NCBI GenBank assembly: GCA_963784575.1
Contig: CAWARU010000002.1
Location: forward strand, 186,001-250,000
Source: CAWARU01 sp963784575
GTDB taxonomy: Bacteria > Pseudomonadota > Gammaproteobacteria > UBA6186 > Azoamicaceae
Direction: 5' to 3'
DNA length: 64,000 nucleotides
Shown: positions 19,001 to 27,819 of the stretch, piece by piece
Layout: each line of letters begins with the position of its first letter
Position numbering within the stretch: position 1 is the first letter of the stretch
Notes under the pieces: generated by a model
Seen by the model: only the letters and a program-made list of their open reading frames with translations
Told to the model about the DNA's origin: nothing
The model's database searches: none
Made by a program: the position numbers and the translations under genes

Positions 19001-19581
19001 AGCTTACTAACAGTCCAAAATAAAAATGAAAATTTATTATTAGTGTTGTAGGGTTCGAAACCAGTAACGGAAAAACCCTCATTTACTGTTAGAGTGGTTA
19101 TATTAAAAGTTCCATTACTCCCTATTCCCTGTTTACCAAACACGATATAATTAGAGGCGACTTTTGAAGAGTGAATAGGCCCTCCGATGCTAAAGTCTGC
19201 TATGCCATCGTTATTAATATCCCCCACACCAGTAATATCATAATAAATGCTACTATTAAGATAATTGAGGATAACAAAGCCATTATCACCGCTTAAAGAA
19301 TTGATATCGAAATATCCGCTACTGCCAATGTCACTTGCACCAAAAACAACATAAGCAATTTTCATGCCAGGGCTAGCAGTATTGTAATAGGAATATGGCA
19401 TACCTATTGCCATGTCCTCTATGCCATCACCGTTTATATCGCCCAAATTTTTTATAAAAACATTGTTATTATCAACGCCATTATACTCATAAACCAATCC
19501 AGAAAAGCCCTCGAAGCTAAAACCAGTGGATCTTTTCAAGTCTTGGATATTGAACAGCGATGGAAATTGCGTTCTTGGCAT
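16081..19581 (-). CDS. FG-GAP propeller plus cadherin-like repeat membrane protein (first of pair)
   Basis: 1166 residues, paralog of the gene at 12603-16070 with the same order: seven FG-GAP blades (GDINGDGIEDMAIGMP to GDFNLDGVDDVIFGD, residues about 30-490), four NG2/cadherin-like repeats (about 500-900), a transmembrane helix near residue 930 (ALGGFFGTLFLYMAA), then a charged linker and a helical C-terminal domain containing YLKAIKNLIRELIKEGVDL. The N-terminus MPRTQFPSLFNIQDLKR is not a signal peptide. GGAG lies 8 nt before the ATG. The second gene starts 10 nt after this stop, so the four genes from here to 8466 form one likely operon. Adhesion or interaction with host surface or organelle proteins is inferred. 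Confidence 0.86.
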   Translation of the reverse strand: MPRTQFPSLFNIQDLKRSTGFSFEGFSGLVYEYNGVDNNNVFIKNLGDINGDGIEDMAIGMPYSYYNTASPGMKIAYVVFGASDIGSSGYFDINSLSGDNGFVILNYLNSSIYYDITGVGDINNDGIADFSIGGPIHSSKVASNYIVFGKQGIGSNGTFNITTLTVNEGFSVTGFEPYNTNNKFSFLFWTVSKLGDVNGDKIEDFSISAARTNYVIFGKTSIGSGAALNVSLLTGADGFRTILPMSSYKGDDFILTPIGDINQDGKADMAISGFVQGTQNNNLNILFGKSGIGSQGYLNLTAPILANQDGFTIINHGYGYQAYSAGDVNGDGISDFIIGSSAVDAPYNNFGQDFYVVFGAKNFPFNGTLDITTLNGINGFTVTVSHAPSYYDFLSNISPLCHADINGDGIDDIFIAAIPKSIFEMLHIIVLFGKTDIGKNIVLDVPDLTQSDIFQIKFPYSDSGILGMLSSATGDFNLDGVDDVIFGDLGIDYTLPNEFLHAHVLFGDRVVDLITNQLNISTSQTVIFSNNNLNASYVKNLSHNPALVYNISGIKHGRFEYINQPHIAIESFTQQQVNQGQILFVHDGSYLAPTFNITVGDGGFAGFYPALPAKITYTYTGPWMVRNILEINQGQTVVITPQFLALVVPPPTQNATILYLLSDIQYGRFEFNFDRRATITNFTQSELDKRVVLFVQDGTPNVPSYTVVVEDVDRGAKTEPIPVVVSFNRLPVLINNNFRINQGKAIVLTSENLSAVNPDAVSEDLTFEMSAIRNGQFEFMDHPNVAITYFLQSQVEAGNVQFIPDGSTRTPSCSVSVMNSIIYTNPEPCLIHFNTRPILTRNQLKIGAGSSAVLSSDDLTASDKETAAGDLIFTADAVLHGHFEDSIDPGAAITQFSQQRVLNGSLTFFTDGGPIAPSYNISVSDGQLSTPLCPALVNFTAGSEVQGAPAASTVARDAALGGFFGTLFLYMAARCINRCKNFSTESDVLQAERQAETQADRKEDTESSKKLPVFAENLIDPQLTKLFEKVTTTNFIGYRSFSETSKYLKAIKNLIRELIKEGVDLQTITNTPEKLEQFLNRVVDQIRTQFLANRSCCSVEYLYSFVAAEIRPGDIERHAATIAKAILTSYLREGMVRVVSAEPVIEFQSAPAINLQPAALEMVLLR

Positions 19582-19964
19582 TTGATCTACTCCGATTTAT
19601 TATCCATTTATCTAAATTAATCAATCAGATCTATGTAAAATATTAAAATACTAGACTGTTTTTCATAATAAAAATGATTATCTCTCATTTTTATAAAAAT
19701 TCAATCAATATTTCAAAAAACAATGAAAAAACTCCATTTTAAAGAACTTTTTAGGAAAAATTGATAAGTTAATCTACTGAGATGGTGGGTTAATAATGAT
19801 TTCGACCAAAATAAACCGTGCAATTACTTTTGCTTTGTTTTCATTTATGATCGTAGGGCGAGACAGATAAAGCACCACTTTATCGATCGCAATGACGCAG
19901 GAACCTACGTCATTGCGAGCTAATTGCAAGTACTCCAGGGAAGATTAAATGGTTGTCATTAAAA
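19582..19964. other. AT-rich intergenic region between candidate-effector genes
   Basis: About 380 bp without a supported gene. The first 230 bp are very AT-rich and directly upstream of the FG-GAP operon, so a promoter for it probably lies there, but no clear -35/-10 pair can be named. The remainder carries the short inverted repeat at 19888-19917. Confidence 0.5.
19888..19917. repeat. REP-like short inverted repeat
   Basis: CGCAATGACG at 19888-19897 and its exact complement CGTCATTGCG at 19908-19917, with a 10-nt loop. The CGTCATTGCGAGC motif is a widespread REP-type repeat sequence in bacterial genomes and also recurs in spirit in the larger hairpin at 44252-44343. It lies downstream of the gene at 19965 on the minus strand. 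Confidence 0.6.
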
Positions 19965-20651
19965 TCAAGCTTTATAAATTGACCCGGTTGCACCGTAAGG
20001 TGTTACTGAATCAAAATCTGATAAAAGAGACGTTTTTTCACCACTCGCATCTTTCGGTTTTGCTGTAGCTTTTTTCTCCGCCTTCAATTTTTGAATCCCT
20101 TCCTCGGCTACTGTTTCGGCTTCACTCGTTTCCGAGGCAGCCGAAACTGCATCAGTAATCACTACGCGCGATATCATATCCTCAATCATAGGTTTTATTC
20201 TTTTGGAATCCTTGAGGTACTTCATAAATTCTTGGAAACGATCATATTCTGCTTGCTTCATCCTAACTTCTCCATATCGAAGAAAATCGGATTTTATTGT
20301 CAATAGACTTGCATGCAAAGCTTTGATCATTTCGATGAAATTTTTCTTGCCTTCTAATACGCTTGTAGCTTTCAAAAGAAATTGTTCTTTATTTGTTTTA
20401 GCTTCTAGAAGCTTCTCGTCTAAATTTTCGATCTGGAGCGCAGCATCAATTGGAGTTCCTTCATCCAGAAATTGCTTTATTGCAATATTTTCTAAGGCTA
20501 ATTTCTGATATATTCCTTCGTGACGATCTTTCTCACTTTCATAAAATTTAAGTAGGGGATCTATTCTTATCTTACTGAGCGATTCTGCAATGGTTTGCTC
20601 TGTCGCATCTAAATCAGACCTTGAAAAGTGGCTCTTAAAAGCTGCTAACAT
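19965..20651 (-). CDS. Helical protein of unknown function
   Basis: 228 residues, almost wholly predicted alpha-helical and highly charged; no family recognised. Residues about 20-165 are heptad-rich (ENLDEKLLEAKTNKEQFLL and similar), followed by a low-complexity Glu/Ala/Lys linker (about 170-205) and the short tail GATGSIYKA. GAGGAG lies 7 nt upstream of the ATG. It sits alone between the FG-GAP operon and the DsbA gene, both on the same strand. The helical core plus disordered tail resembles secreted substrates in the neighbourhood, but it lacks the penultimate Phe. Confidence 0.65.
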   Translation of the reverse strand: MLAAFKSHFSRSDLDATEQTIAESLSKIRIDPLLKFYESEKDRHEGIYQKLALENIAIKQFLDEGTPIDAALQIENLDEKLLEAKTNKEQFLLKATSVLEGKKNFIEMIKALHASLLTIKSDFLRYGEVRMKQAEYDRFQEFMKYLKDSKRIKPMIEDMISRVVITDAVSAASETSEAETVAEEGIQKLKAEKKATAKPKDASGEKTSLLSDFDSVTPYGATGSIYKA

Positions 20652-20802
20652 AATACTACTCCTCTAGCAGTTATTTAACTTAGTTAATAATAATGGTTTC
20701 AAATTAATTATCTAATTTGAGCTTCTCATCTTAAAGAAAAATACTGTATATATCAAGAATTATTTCAATTTCTGTTCTATGGCTGCTGCAAGCTCCTCAT
20801 AC

Positions 20803-21285
20803 TCAAAAGAATCCTTCATGACGATTTCCGTTGATGAAAAAGCAGGGAGTTCCATTAACTCCACTTCTCACCCCACCCATGAAATCAGACTGAACTTTAG
20901 GCGCAAACGTTTCATTTTCAATGGATTTTTGCAGTTCTTGTGGTGATAAATTCAAAGATGATGCATAGTTCATCAAATTTTCCAGTTCCAAGGCATCTTG
21001 ATTTTCATAGAGCATATCGTGCATTTCCCAGAATTTATTGTGTGCAGCTGCAAATTCTGCAGCCAGCGCTGCGATGCCTGCATGAGGATGGCTGTCTACT
21101 ATGGGAAAATTTCGAAATACAAACCGCAGATCGGCACCAAAATGCTTCTGAATTTGCTTCGTGATAGGATAAGCCATTCCGCAATAGGGGCACTCATAAT
21201 CGCCATACTCTACTAAAGTCACTGCGTCATTATCACTACCCTGAATGTGATCTTCCTTTGTTACGGGCACTACCAGTCTAGCCAT
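20803..21285 (-). CDS. DsbA-family thioredoxin-fold protein with C-terminal frameshift
   Basis: About 160 residues. The active site CPYC is at residues 32-35, the cis-proline loop is GVNGTPCFF, and a helical insert lies between, as in DsbA/FrnE-type oxidoreductases. There is no signal peptide, so it is probably cytoplasmic. The ATG at 21285 is used because AGGAGA precedes it. The frame ends at 20803 just after FINGNRHEG; shifting by one base at about 20826 lets the sequence continue (DSFEYEELAAAIEQKLK) to a stop at 20760, the expected C-terminal helix. An extra base in GAAGGATTC explains the break. It overlaps the peroxiredoxin stop by 8 nt, so they form a redox operon. Confidence 0.82.
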   Translation of the reverse strand: MARLVVPVTKEDHIQGSDNDAVTLVEYGDYECPYCGMAYPITKQIQKHFGADLRFVFRNFPIVDSHPHAGIAALAAEFAAAHNKFWEMHDMLYENQDALELENLMNYASSLNLSPQELQKSIENETFAPKVQSDFMGGVRSGVNGTPCFFINGNRHEGFF

Positions 21286-21763
21286 TTTTCTTCTCCTTTT
21301 GTGCGAGTATTTCAAGTGCAGAAAGGACGCCGTCAGCACCAGGATTTTCTGCAACTGGGGATAGATAATTCCAAGCTATATTGCCCTTTTTGTCTATTAC
21401 AAAGAGCGCGCGCTCACACACCCCTTCTTTATCTCGATAGGCACCATACTGTTTTGAGACTGCGCCTTTCGGTTCAAAATCTGAGAGTAAAGTAAAATGC
21501 AATTTACGATTTTCAGAAAAAGCATCATGACACCAAGGACCATCAACAGAGATACCCAGTAATTCGGCGTTGTGTTTACGAAATTCAGGTAATACAGCAT
21601 TGAAAAGTGCTGCTTCATCACCGCAGACCGGACTCCAATCGGCAGGATAGAACATGAGGATGACTGGTTTGCCTTGGAGTTCGCTTAAAGATAGATTTTG
21701 ATCTGGAGTCACTCGCAGGTTGAATTCGGGAGCTTTGCTCCCAACGGCTAAGAGTTTGGACAT
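21278..21763 (-). CDS. Peroxiredoxin (AhpC/TSA family)
   Basis: 161 residues. The peroxidatic site is PADWSPVCGDE with Cys47, matching PxxxTxxC with Ser replacing Thr, preceded by the typical LSELQGKPVILMFYP strand. It is a thiol peroxidase that reduces peroxides; the type (1-Cys or 2-Cys) is unclear, although further cysteines occur at WCHDAF and VCERAL. The ATG at 21763 has AGGAGA 7 nt upstream; the longer frame to 21814 lacks one. It overlaps the downstream DsbA-like gene, which could be its reductant or share its stress regulation. Confidence 0.87.
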   Translation of the reverse strand: MSKLLAVGSKAPEFNLRVTPDQNLSLSELQGKPVILMFYPADWSPVCGDEAALFNAVLPEFRKHNAELLGISVDGPWCHDAFSENRKLHFTLLSDFEPKGAVSKQYGAYRDKEGVCERALFVIDKKGNIAWNYLSPVAENPGADGVLSALEILAQKEKKNG

Positions 21764-21997
21764 GAGGGGATCTCCTTTGTAAATTTCATGACCTAGCTTA
21801 TATAAAGCTAGCAAACAAAATCAAATCTTGCGAATTTTATGAGATAATGCGCAGTATTTATTCAATTAAATACATATTTCTTTAAGGTCAGCAGGTGACA
21901 CATATGGAAATTTATGATACATATTTAGGTAATAATATATTGAAAAAAAGTGGAATATAGTGAAAATGGAGTTTCAATTTAAGGAAGTAGTAGTATC

Positions 21998-24900
21998 ATG
22001 TCAAGCATTATTACTGAAGCAATGCCATCGCAAGATTCAGCACCAAAAGATTCTGCACATAAGGAAAAACAAGAAATCATAAAACTTCCAAAAAACTGGA
22101 CTCTAACGGGTGATATCGAAAAACTAGAGAACCCAAATAGCACAGAAGTGGTATGTTTGGAAAAGGTTTTTGATGCAAGCCAGGTTTGCAGTGCTCGCAC
22201 AGAATATACTGCGAGGCATGGGAGAAAGAATTCAAAAGAAGAACCAAAATTGCTGGGCTTTCTCATTGCACGCACATCATTGGTTGGGACCGACGAGCGT
22301 CCCATCACCTTGCACATATTGTTTGCTGAGAAGATTATTATGCGTGGTTCTTTTAGCATCGATACTGCATATCCTGATACTCATGAAAAACTTTCCGAAA
22401 AAATATCTCATGCTTTCAAGAGAATAGCACTCTACAAGCAAACTGTTTTTGATTACCGTGTAATACGGAAACTTAACGGCATAGCTCGATATGAATTTGA
22501 TATCTGTGAAGCATTCTTTGTTGAATGGCTGCCAGAACATTTACTTCATAGGTTGATTGCCTGCATGGAATCAGAGAATATATTGAAAGTTGATGAGGCA
22601 CAATTTCTACAAAATATTTGTCCCAAACAAAGACTGGATGCTGAAGAAGAAACTTTGAACAGAAAAATAAAGCAGGAATTTGACGCAGAAAAACCCAATT
22701 GTGATACCATAGTCGATTGTGTCCAAGAGTTACATCGAATTGCTGTAAAAAGAGGCGAAGTACGAAATATGGCAAGATTCAAAAGGGATGCTTATGCCGA
22801 AGCAATCTTTGATGATTCCAATGCAGCCATTGAATGGGGTTCGAAATTGGAACAGATCTCCCCAGAGCACGCTGCAAGACTATACAACATCTTAATTCAA
22901 TACTTCAACACAGAGATCATTTCAGTCTTCACGGCTACGGCAAATGAAAAAATAGTATCCTGCATCAAGTATGATCCTCAAAATTCAATATCGAAGCAAA
23001 AAGAACAGATAAAATTCCTATTCAAGGTAGCACTCAACGCCTTAATTCATACTGATTCCGGGAAAAATTTCAAAGAGGCCTATCAACTTTTTATCAAAGA
23101 ACTCACGCAATATTTAGGTAATCCTGAAATTTTTAAGAACTTACCCCTAAATATAGATCTCAAAAAATTCAGAGGTGAAGTCTTTCCTTTAATTGTAATT
23201 ACGATGATTCGAATGGCTGACACTCTTTTTGATACCAGCAAAGCAGAAACCTCTCTCCAGAAATCTGATTTTAAGACAATCTCTGAAGCAAACGAAACCA
23301 AAGTATTTGCTGAAGCTGAAGTGCGTCTTGCAGAAATGAAAGTCTCGTTCGAAGCTTCGAAACACATTTCAAAACTCGAAAAAGCAGGAACCAGAGATCC
23401 CGAAGATGCTTTTGTCAGAGGCTTAAAGAACGGCAGAATACTTGAGGAAGGAACAGAGGAACCGGAAATTGCCTTTCCAAAATCATGGGTTTTGAAGGGG
23501 GATCTTGAATGCCTTAGATCCGAACTTTATAAAACTAAAAGCATAATACCGCAATTACTCAGATTTAAGGAACCAGAGGACGATGACTCTCCGCATCATG
23601 AAACAAGTTCAAGCTACACTGTGATATTTGAGAAACCATTATCTGATTTGCTATTGGACGCTCTGGACCCCGAGTTGTCTCCAAAAGTGTTTAGAGTCTT
23701 AATAAGCCAAGCTGCCATTCAAATGCTTTTCGTAACTCCTATGTCGCTGATAAAGGAACCAGGGGTCGAATCTGAAAACGGACTGTTTTTTATTGCAACT
23801 TTGCACAACTTTCGATCTTTGATAGAAGAACAAGTACAATGGCTGCCATTTTATGAAAGTTTAAAGTTAGAATTGCAAAAACTACTTTCCGAGCCAGATC
23901 GCAAAGCTCAAGCTAAGGCAAGAACTCTGGAAGCAATATATTTACGCAAACCTGATCATATCAACATTGAAATAATTCGAGAGGCAGTTTCAGAAGCAAT
24001 CTTAGTTGATAAAGATCAGGACCCTTTTGCAGTCACACATAGTTTGGCATTCGATACTGCTAAAATGCCAGAGTATTTGAAAAAGAATCTATTCGAGCTC
24101 TTAGTCAAATGGAATATTTTTACCGAAGCAGAGGCAAGATTTTTCGAGTATCATGCTCCCCATCTAGAAAAGCCTATCATCGATCAACGCTTTGAAACGC
24201 AGATTGAGCAGGAATTTTCTAAAGAAAATCCAAATTTTGATACAATATTGAGATGCATCAAAATCCTTCACAAATCAGGAATCAGGCGCGGCGAGGAATT
24301 GGCGGCTTATCGCATGTCACAGGGACTTAAAGATATCCCCAGAAAAGTCCTAGATGATTCTGATGCGATTCTAAAGTGGGGGGGATTGCTAGAGCAGATT
24401 TCACCCAAGCATGCTTTGCAAGCTTTTGAGGAGATTTCAAAAGAACATAAAATGACAGAATCCTTAATTATTTTTTCGCCCTATCGTTCAACCATTGCAG
24501 GAAAAATTGCTGATATCAGATTGGCAATGATAAGTGATGGAACTTTACCTGAAGTGACCCGGAGAGCAGAGAGAGCAAAAGTTATCCAGAATACATTTAT
24601 GGAGTCCATATTTACAACAGATGTGTCGTTTGCTAAAGAATGTATGAAAAACTTTCTCAAACTTTTGAACTTGCAGTGTGGTCAGAAGTTTGACGATAAC
24701 TTGTTCAAGAATGTGAAAATCATTGCGTTTCAAGAGAGGCCTCATGGGATAGATTGTTTGTTGGATATCGTGTTTTGCATGGCAGATGAGATTGCAAGGC
24801 GGGCTCGAGAGCAAACAAAAGATTTAACGACTCCTTTTGCAGAACCCTTGCAGTTGTCATTGCCTCGGGTAGAGACTACCAGAAAAAAATCAGCGAATTC

Positions 24901-25018
24901 ACAAGCAAAGGGGTTGGATGAAAGCGATGATGAGGAAGAAGAGGATGAGGAAGTGGTACCTCAAAGTTCAAAGCAACATTTGAAGCCTGATACTGTGAAA
25001 AAGCGAGTCTTTGCGTAA
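21998..25018 (+). CDS. Large internally duplicated protein of unknown function, candidate effector
   Basis: 1006 residues, no recognised domain, no signal peptide or membrane segment. Two halves are related: KNWTLTGDIEKL near residue 29 matches KSWVLKGDLECL near 490, and residues about 170-305 match about 685-820 (RRGE, DDSxAxxxWGxxLEQISPxHA in both). The C-terminus has an acidic block (DESDDEEEEDEE) followed by a basic tail ending VKKRVFA. The leucine-rich protein downstream ends nearly the same way, so both may be exported by one system. The ribosome site is AAGGAAG about 11 nt upstream. Confidence 0.75.
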   Translation: MSSIITEAMPSQDSAPKDSAHKEKQEIIKLPKNWTLTGDIEKLENPNSTEVVCLEKVFDASQVCSARTEYTARHGRKNSKEEPKLLGFLIARTSLVGTDERPITLHILFAEKIIMRGSFSIDTAYPDTHEKLSEKISHAFKRIALYKQTVFDYRVIRKLNGIARYEFDICEAFFVEWLPEHLLHRLIACMESENILKVDEAQFLQNICPKQRLDAEEETLNRKIKQEFDAEKPNCDTIVDCVQELHRIAVKRGEVRNMARFKRDAYAEAIFDDSNAAIEWGSKLEQISPEHAARLYNILIQYFNTEIISVFTATANEKIVSCIKYDPQNSISKQKEQIKFLFKVALNALIHTDSGKNFKEAYQLFIKELTQYLGNPEIFKNLPLNIDLKKFRGEVFPLIVITMIRMADTLFDTSKAETSLQKSDFKTISEANETKVFAEAEVRLAEMKVSFEASKHISKLEKAGTRDPEDAFVRGLKNGRILEEGTEEPEIAFPKSWVLKGDLECLRSELYKTKSIIPQLLRFKEPEDDDSPHHETSSSYTVIFEKPLSDLLLDALDPELSPKVFRVLISQAAIQMLFVTPMSLIKEPGVESENGLFFIATLHNFRSLIEEQVQWLPFYESLKLELQKLLSEPDRKAQAKARTLEAIYLRKPDHINIEIIREAVSEAILVDKDQDPFAVTHSLAFDTAKMPEYLKKNLFELLVKWNIFTEAEARFFEYHAPHLEKPIIDQRFETQIEQEFSKENPNFDTILRCIKILHKSGIRRGEELAAYRMSQGLKDIPRKVLDDSDAILKWGGLLEQISPKHALQAFEEISKEHKMTESLIIFSPYRSTIAGKIADIRLAMISDGTLPEVTRRAERAKVIQNTFMESIFTTDVSFAKECMKNFLKLLNLQCGQKFDDNLFKNVKIIAFQERPHGIDCLLDIVFCMADEIARRAREQTKDLTTPFAEPLQLSLPRVETTRKKSANSQAKGLDESDDEEEEDEEVVPQSSKQHLKPDTVKKRVFA

Positions 25019-25063
25019 GAAATTTGTAATTATCAGAACATAAAAAGACAGAAAGGAGTCACT

Positions 25064-26944
25064 ATGTCTACCAACCATACTGAATTGGAAAAAAAACAAC
25101 GAGAAGAATTAATCGAAAAATCTTTTCAATTAGAAGCTCATAAAAGAACAACCCTTATTTCTTGCGGCCCCTCAGATGCGCGAAAATGGAAATTTTTCTT
25201 TGATAATTTTGCTTTTAGTCTGACAGAAGGCTATGAATTAAATTTTTTAAAGGGACGACTTAGTTCTACTGATATCCGCACAGAAGAGGAGAGAGTCCAA
25301 TTCAGAAAAGATGCTATCCAAAAAGTAATGCATGAAATAGCACAAAGCAACCATTCCTATCTCAGTATTTGTGACTATGAACTTCACACGTGGGATCCTA
25401 GAGATATTGAGTTGGTTTTTGATATATTGGCAAGTTGCAGACTGCCTATTAGATTAACGCTGCCACAAGTTTCTTTGTTAATCGGTCCTTTCGTCCGATG
25501 TTTCTATCAGGGTATTGAAAAATGTCGTTCTTCTATCACTTTAGAACTAGGGTTCAACGAATTTCTGCAAAACGATTGCCCCTCGCATGAGGCGAGTGTC
25601 GCTCTTTTTTTAAATATGCTCGAACACAGCACTGTTGTGAATTTATCTTTTATTGATACTTTTGTTGCCTGTTTCAATGATCAAACTATTAGAATATTTG
25701 CGGAGGGTCTGAAAAAAGCCAAATGCTTGAAGACCTTTAGTATGTCCACAAATTTAAATGAAGCTACAATTTCTGTTCCCTATCTAAACATTCTTTTTAA
25801 AGGTCTTGCCGAAAGCACTATTGAAACACTCTATCTCGCACCACGCGATTACCGTGACTATATCGAAGAGCGGCGTAATGCGATCATACAAGGGATTGCT
25901 GCGATAAAGTCTCTCAAACGACTTGAATTTATTTGTTTTCTTCACTACTTTACAGACACAGCTCAAATTGAGCAACTCTTTAAGGGGATCGTAAACAGCA
26001 ATAGCCTTGAGACACTTTATCTCAGTGTTCATGAATTAAATGCGGTGAGCGATGAAGGCTTTGAAAAAATAATGGCAGCATTTGAGGATAATACCAAAGT
26101 AGTGATCGACTTCAAACCTATCTATGATATCGGAGTTGAAGACATCTGCTTTGCGGAGCGCCGCACTAAAATAAAGAACTTGAAAATCAAGCTCAATCTG
26201 ATTGCCATTAATGATGCATTGGACATCACCCAGCAATTTACACTGGCTGATTTCTTTACCACGAGACCAGAAGCGCTGCCCTCTGGAAAAATTGCCTATA
26301 TGGGAGAGCGCTGCATCCCTGCCCTTATCATGAGTTTTCTACCAGATTTTCAGAGAAAAATTGCAAACTGGCGCTTGATTGGCAATATGATTGGCGTCAT
26401 CAATCCTGCCGATGCCGAAATCTTAAAAGAAATGGCGCTACTTGGATTATCCTTAGAGCAGGCTTGCTCGTTCCGACTCCTTTCAGGCAGAAAAATCGCG
26501 GCTTTTAAATTGCTCGATACGCAATTAAATTTATACCGAGAAACAGCGGCTCCTACACCTAAATTGCCACTCCCTGAACGCGGCCTAGAGTACCTGAAAC
26601 CAAAATCTCCGACCTTTACACCATCATTTGATCGAGAACAGGCCGTAATGGAGCTCGCACAATTTGTCGGCATATTCAGATTGTTATTGCCATATCAGGA
26701 TCTTCAGGATATTATAGTCATTAATCAAAAAAATTCTGAAGAAGAAGGGTCGCTTCAAAAAATCAAATGCCTGCTAAAAGCTGTGAGTATCACCAGAATC
26801 TGGGGCAGCATCCCAGCAATGTGTGAATTGCAATTTGAGGATGAAGAAGCATTCCAGAGATGCAAGCAATTGTTTGAAGTACACGAGAAAAAAGATGAGG
26901 AAGAGTTCGATGACAAACCAGTCACTAAACGAGTATTCTCATGA
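25064..26944 (+). CDS. Leucine-rich-repeat-like (RNI-type) protein, candidate effector
   Basis: 626 residues. Residues about 110-370 have irregular RNI-type leucine-rich repeats of about 28-30 residues (for example SLKRLEFICFLHYFTDTAQI and SLETLYLSVHELNAVSDEGF). The C-terminal 250 residues are helical and end in an acidic block and KDEEEFDDKPVTKRVFS. No signal peptide. AAAGGAG precedes the ATG. It lies 45 bp behind the 1006-residue gene and overlaps the next gene by 4 nt (ATGA), suggesting an operon of three. Confidence 0.78.
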   Translation: MSTNHTELEKKQREELIEKSFQLEAHKRTTLISCGPSDARKWKFFFDNFAFSLTEGYELNFLKGRLSSTDIRTEEERVQFRKDAIQKVMHEIAQSNHSYLSICDYELHTWDPRDIELVFDILASCRLPIRLTLPQVSLLIGPFVRCFYQGIEKCRSSITLELGFNEFLQNDCPSHEASVALFLNMLEHSTVVNLSFIDTFVACFNDQTIRIFAEGLKKAKCLKTFSMSTNLNEATISVPYLNILFKGLAESTIETLYLAPRDYRDYIEERRNAIIQGIAAIKSLKRLEFICFLHYFTDTAQIEQLFKGIVNSNSLETLYLSVHELNAVSDEGFEKIMAAFEDNTKVVIDFKPIYDIGVEDICFAERRTKIKNLKIKLNLIAINDALDITQQFTLADFFTTRPEALPSGKIAYMGERCIPALIMSFLPDFQRKIANWRLIGNMIGVINPADAEILKEMALLGLSLEQACSFRLLSGRKIAAFKLLDTQLNLYRETAAPTPKLPLPERGLEYLKPKSPTFTPSFDREQAVMELAQFVGIFRLLLPYQDLQDIIVINQKNSEEEGSLQKIKCLLKAVSITRIWGSIPAMCELQFEDEEAFQRCKQLFEVHEKKDEEEFDDKPVTKRVFS

Positions 26945-27810
26945 ATAAAGCCTGTTTCTTGGTAACACTTTCCGCCATCCTCTATGGTTTCTTAGGCTTT
27001 CTCGGCCTAAAATGCATGGAGGGCGGTATGTCAGCTTCCACCATGCTCTTTTGGCGCTTTCTTGTCGCAGCACTTTGGATGCTGATTTTTGTTATTCGCA
27101 ACCAAAGCTTCCGAAAATTCTATGAAATGAAGCCTAAAATACTTTTTTTCACCATTATTGGATCGCTTGGTTATGCGGGCGCCAGCGGTTTCTTCTTTGT
27201 AGCCAGTGAAGATACCGGCACTGGTATTGCCATGGTAATATTCTTTGCCTATCCAGTAATAGTTGCCCTATACTCCTGGCTTACTAAAAAATCCACCCTT
27301 AATATCTTTACATTTGCTGTACTGCTTGCCATGCTGCTTGGCCTCTACCTGCTTAAAGGCCCTTCTGAGCAGCAATTGGCACTGTCTGGTATTCTGTTTG
27401 CACTGGCTGCTGCTATTTCTTATGCTGGATACATCATTGGCAGCAAAAAATATGGCTCGAATATCATTGATTCGAACATCCTTACGGTAGTAGTGAGCCT
27501 CTCCTGTGCCCTGCTCTTTTTAATAATTGCACTGACAAGTAATAGTTTCAGTTTCCCAAACACCCTCAAAACTTGGGGCTATCTCATTACCTTTGGAACC
27601 TTAGCAACGGCCATCCCTATCCAATTGATGCTCGAAGGCTTGAAGCACATCAGTTCGGTCCGAGCATCTATCCTGTCCGTATTTGAACCCTTAGTGACAG
27701 TGTTTTTAGGGGTCTGGCTATTAAATGAAAGCATCACCGCCATGCAAGTTGTAGGTGCTGTGATAATTATGGGCAGTTCCCTATTAATTCAATTCCAAAG
27801 AAATTTATAA
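26941..27810 (+). CDS. EamA/DMT-family transporter
   Basis: 289 residues, ten membrane segments in two EamA halves: residues about 1-140 (LSAILYGFLGFLGLKCM start) and 150-289 (GILFALAAAISYAGYIIGSK start, VFEPLVTVFLGVWLLNE in the second half). This family exports metabolites or amino acids; the substrate cannot be assigned. The start codon overlaps the stop of the leucine-rich gene by 4 nt (ATGA), so the two are coupled. A housekeeping-type transporter inside an effector island is notable but not unusual. Confidence 0.87.
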   Translation: MNKACFLVTLSAILYGFLGFLGLKCMEGGMSASTMLFWRFLVAALWMLIFVIRNQSFRKFYEMKPKILFFTIIGSLGYAGASGFFFVASEDTGTGIAMVIFFAYPVIVALYSWLTKKSTLNIFTFAVLLAMLLGLYLLKGPSEQQLALSGILFALAAAISYAGYIIGSKKYGSNIIDSNILTVVVSLSCALLFLIIALTSNSFSFPNTLKTWGYLITFGTLATAIPIQLMLEGLKHISSVRASILSVFEPLVTVFLGVWLLNESITAMQVVGAVIIMGSSLLIQFQRNL

Positions 27811-27819
27811 TTATTTATT

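Noticed and set aside
12603..19581. Direct acquisition of integrin genes from an animal host
   Set aside because: FG-GAP propellers are widespread in bacteria; the resemblance in blade number does not show transfer.
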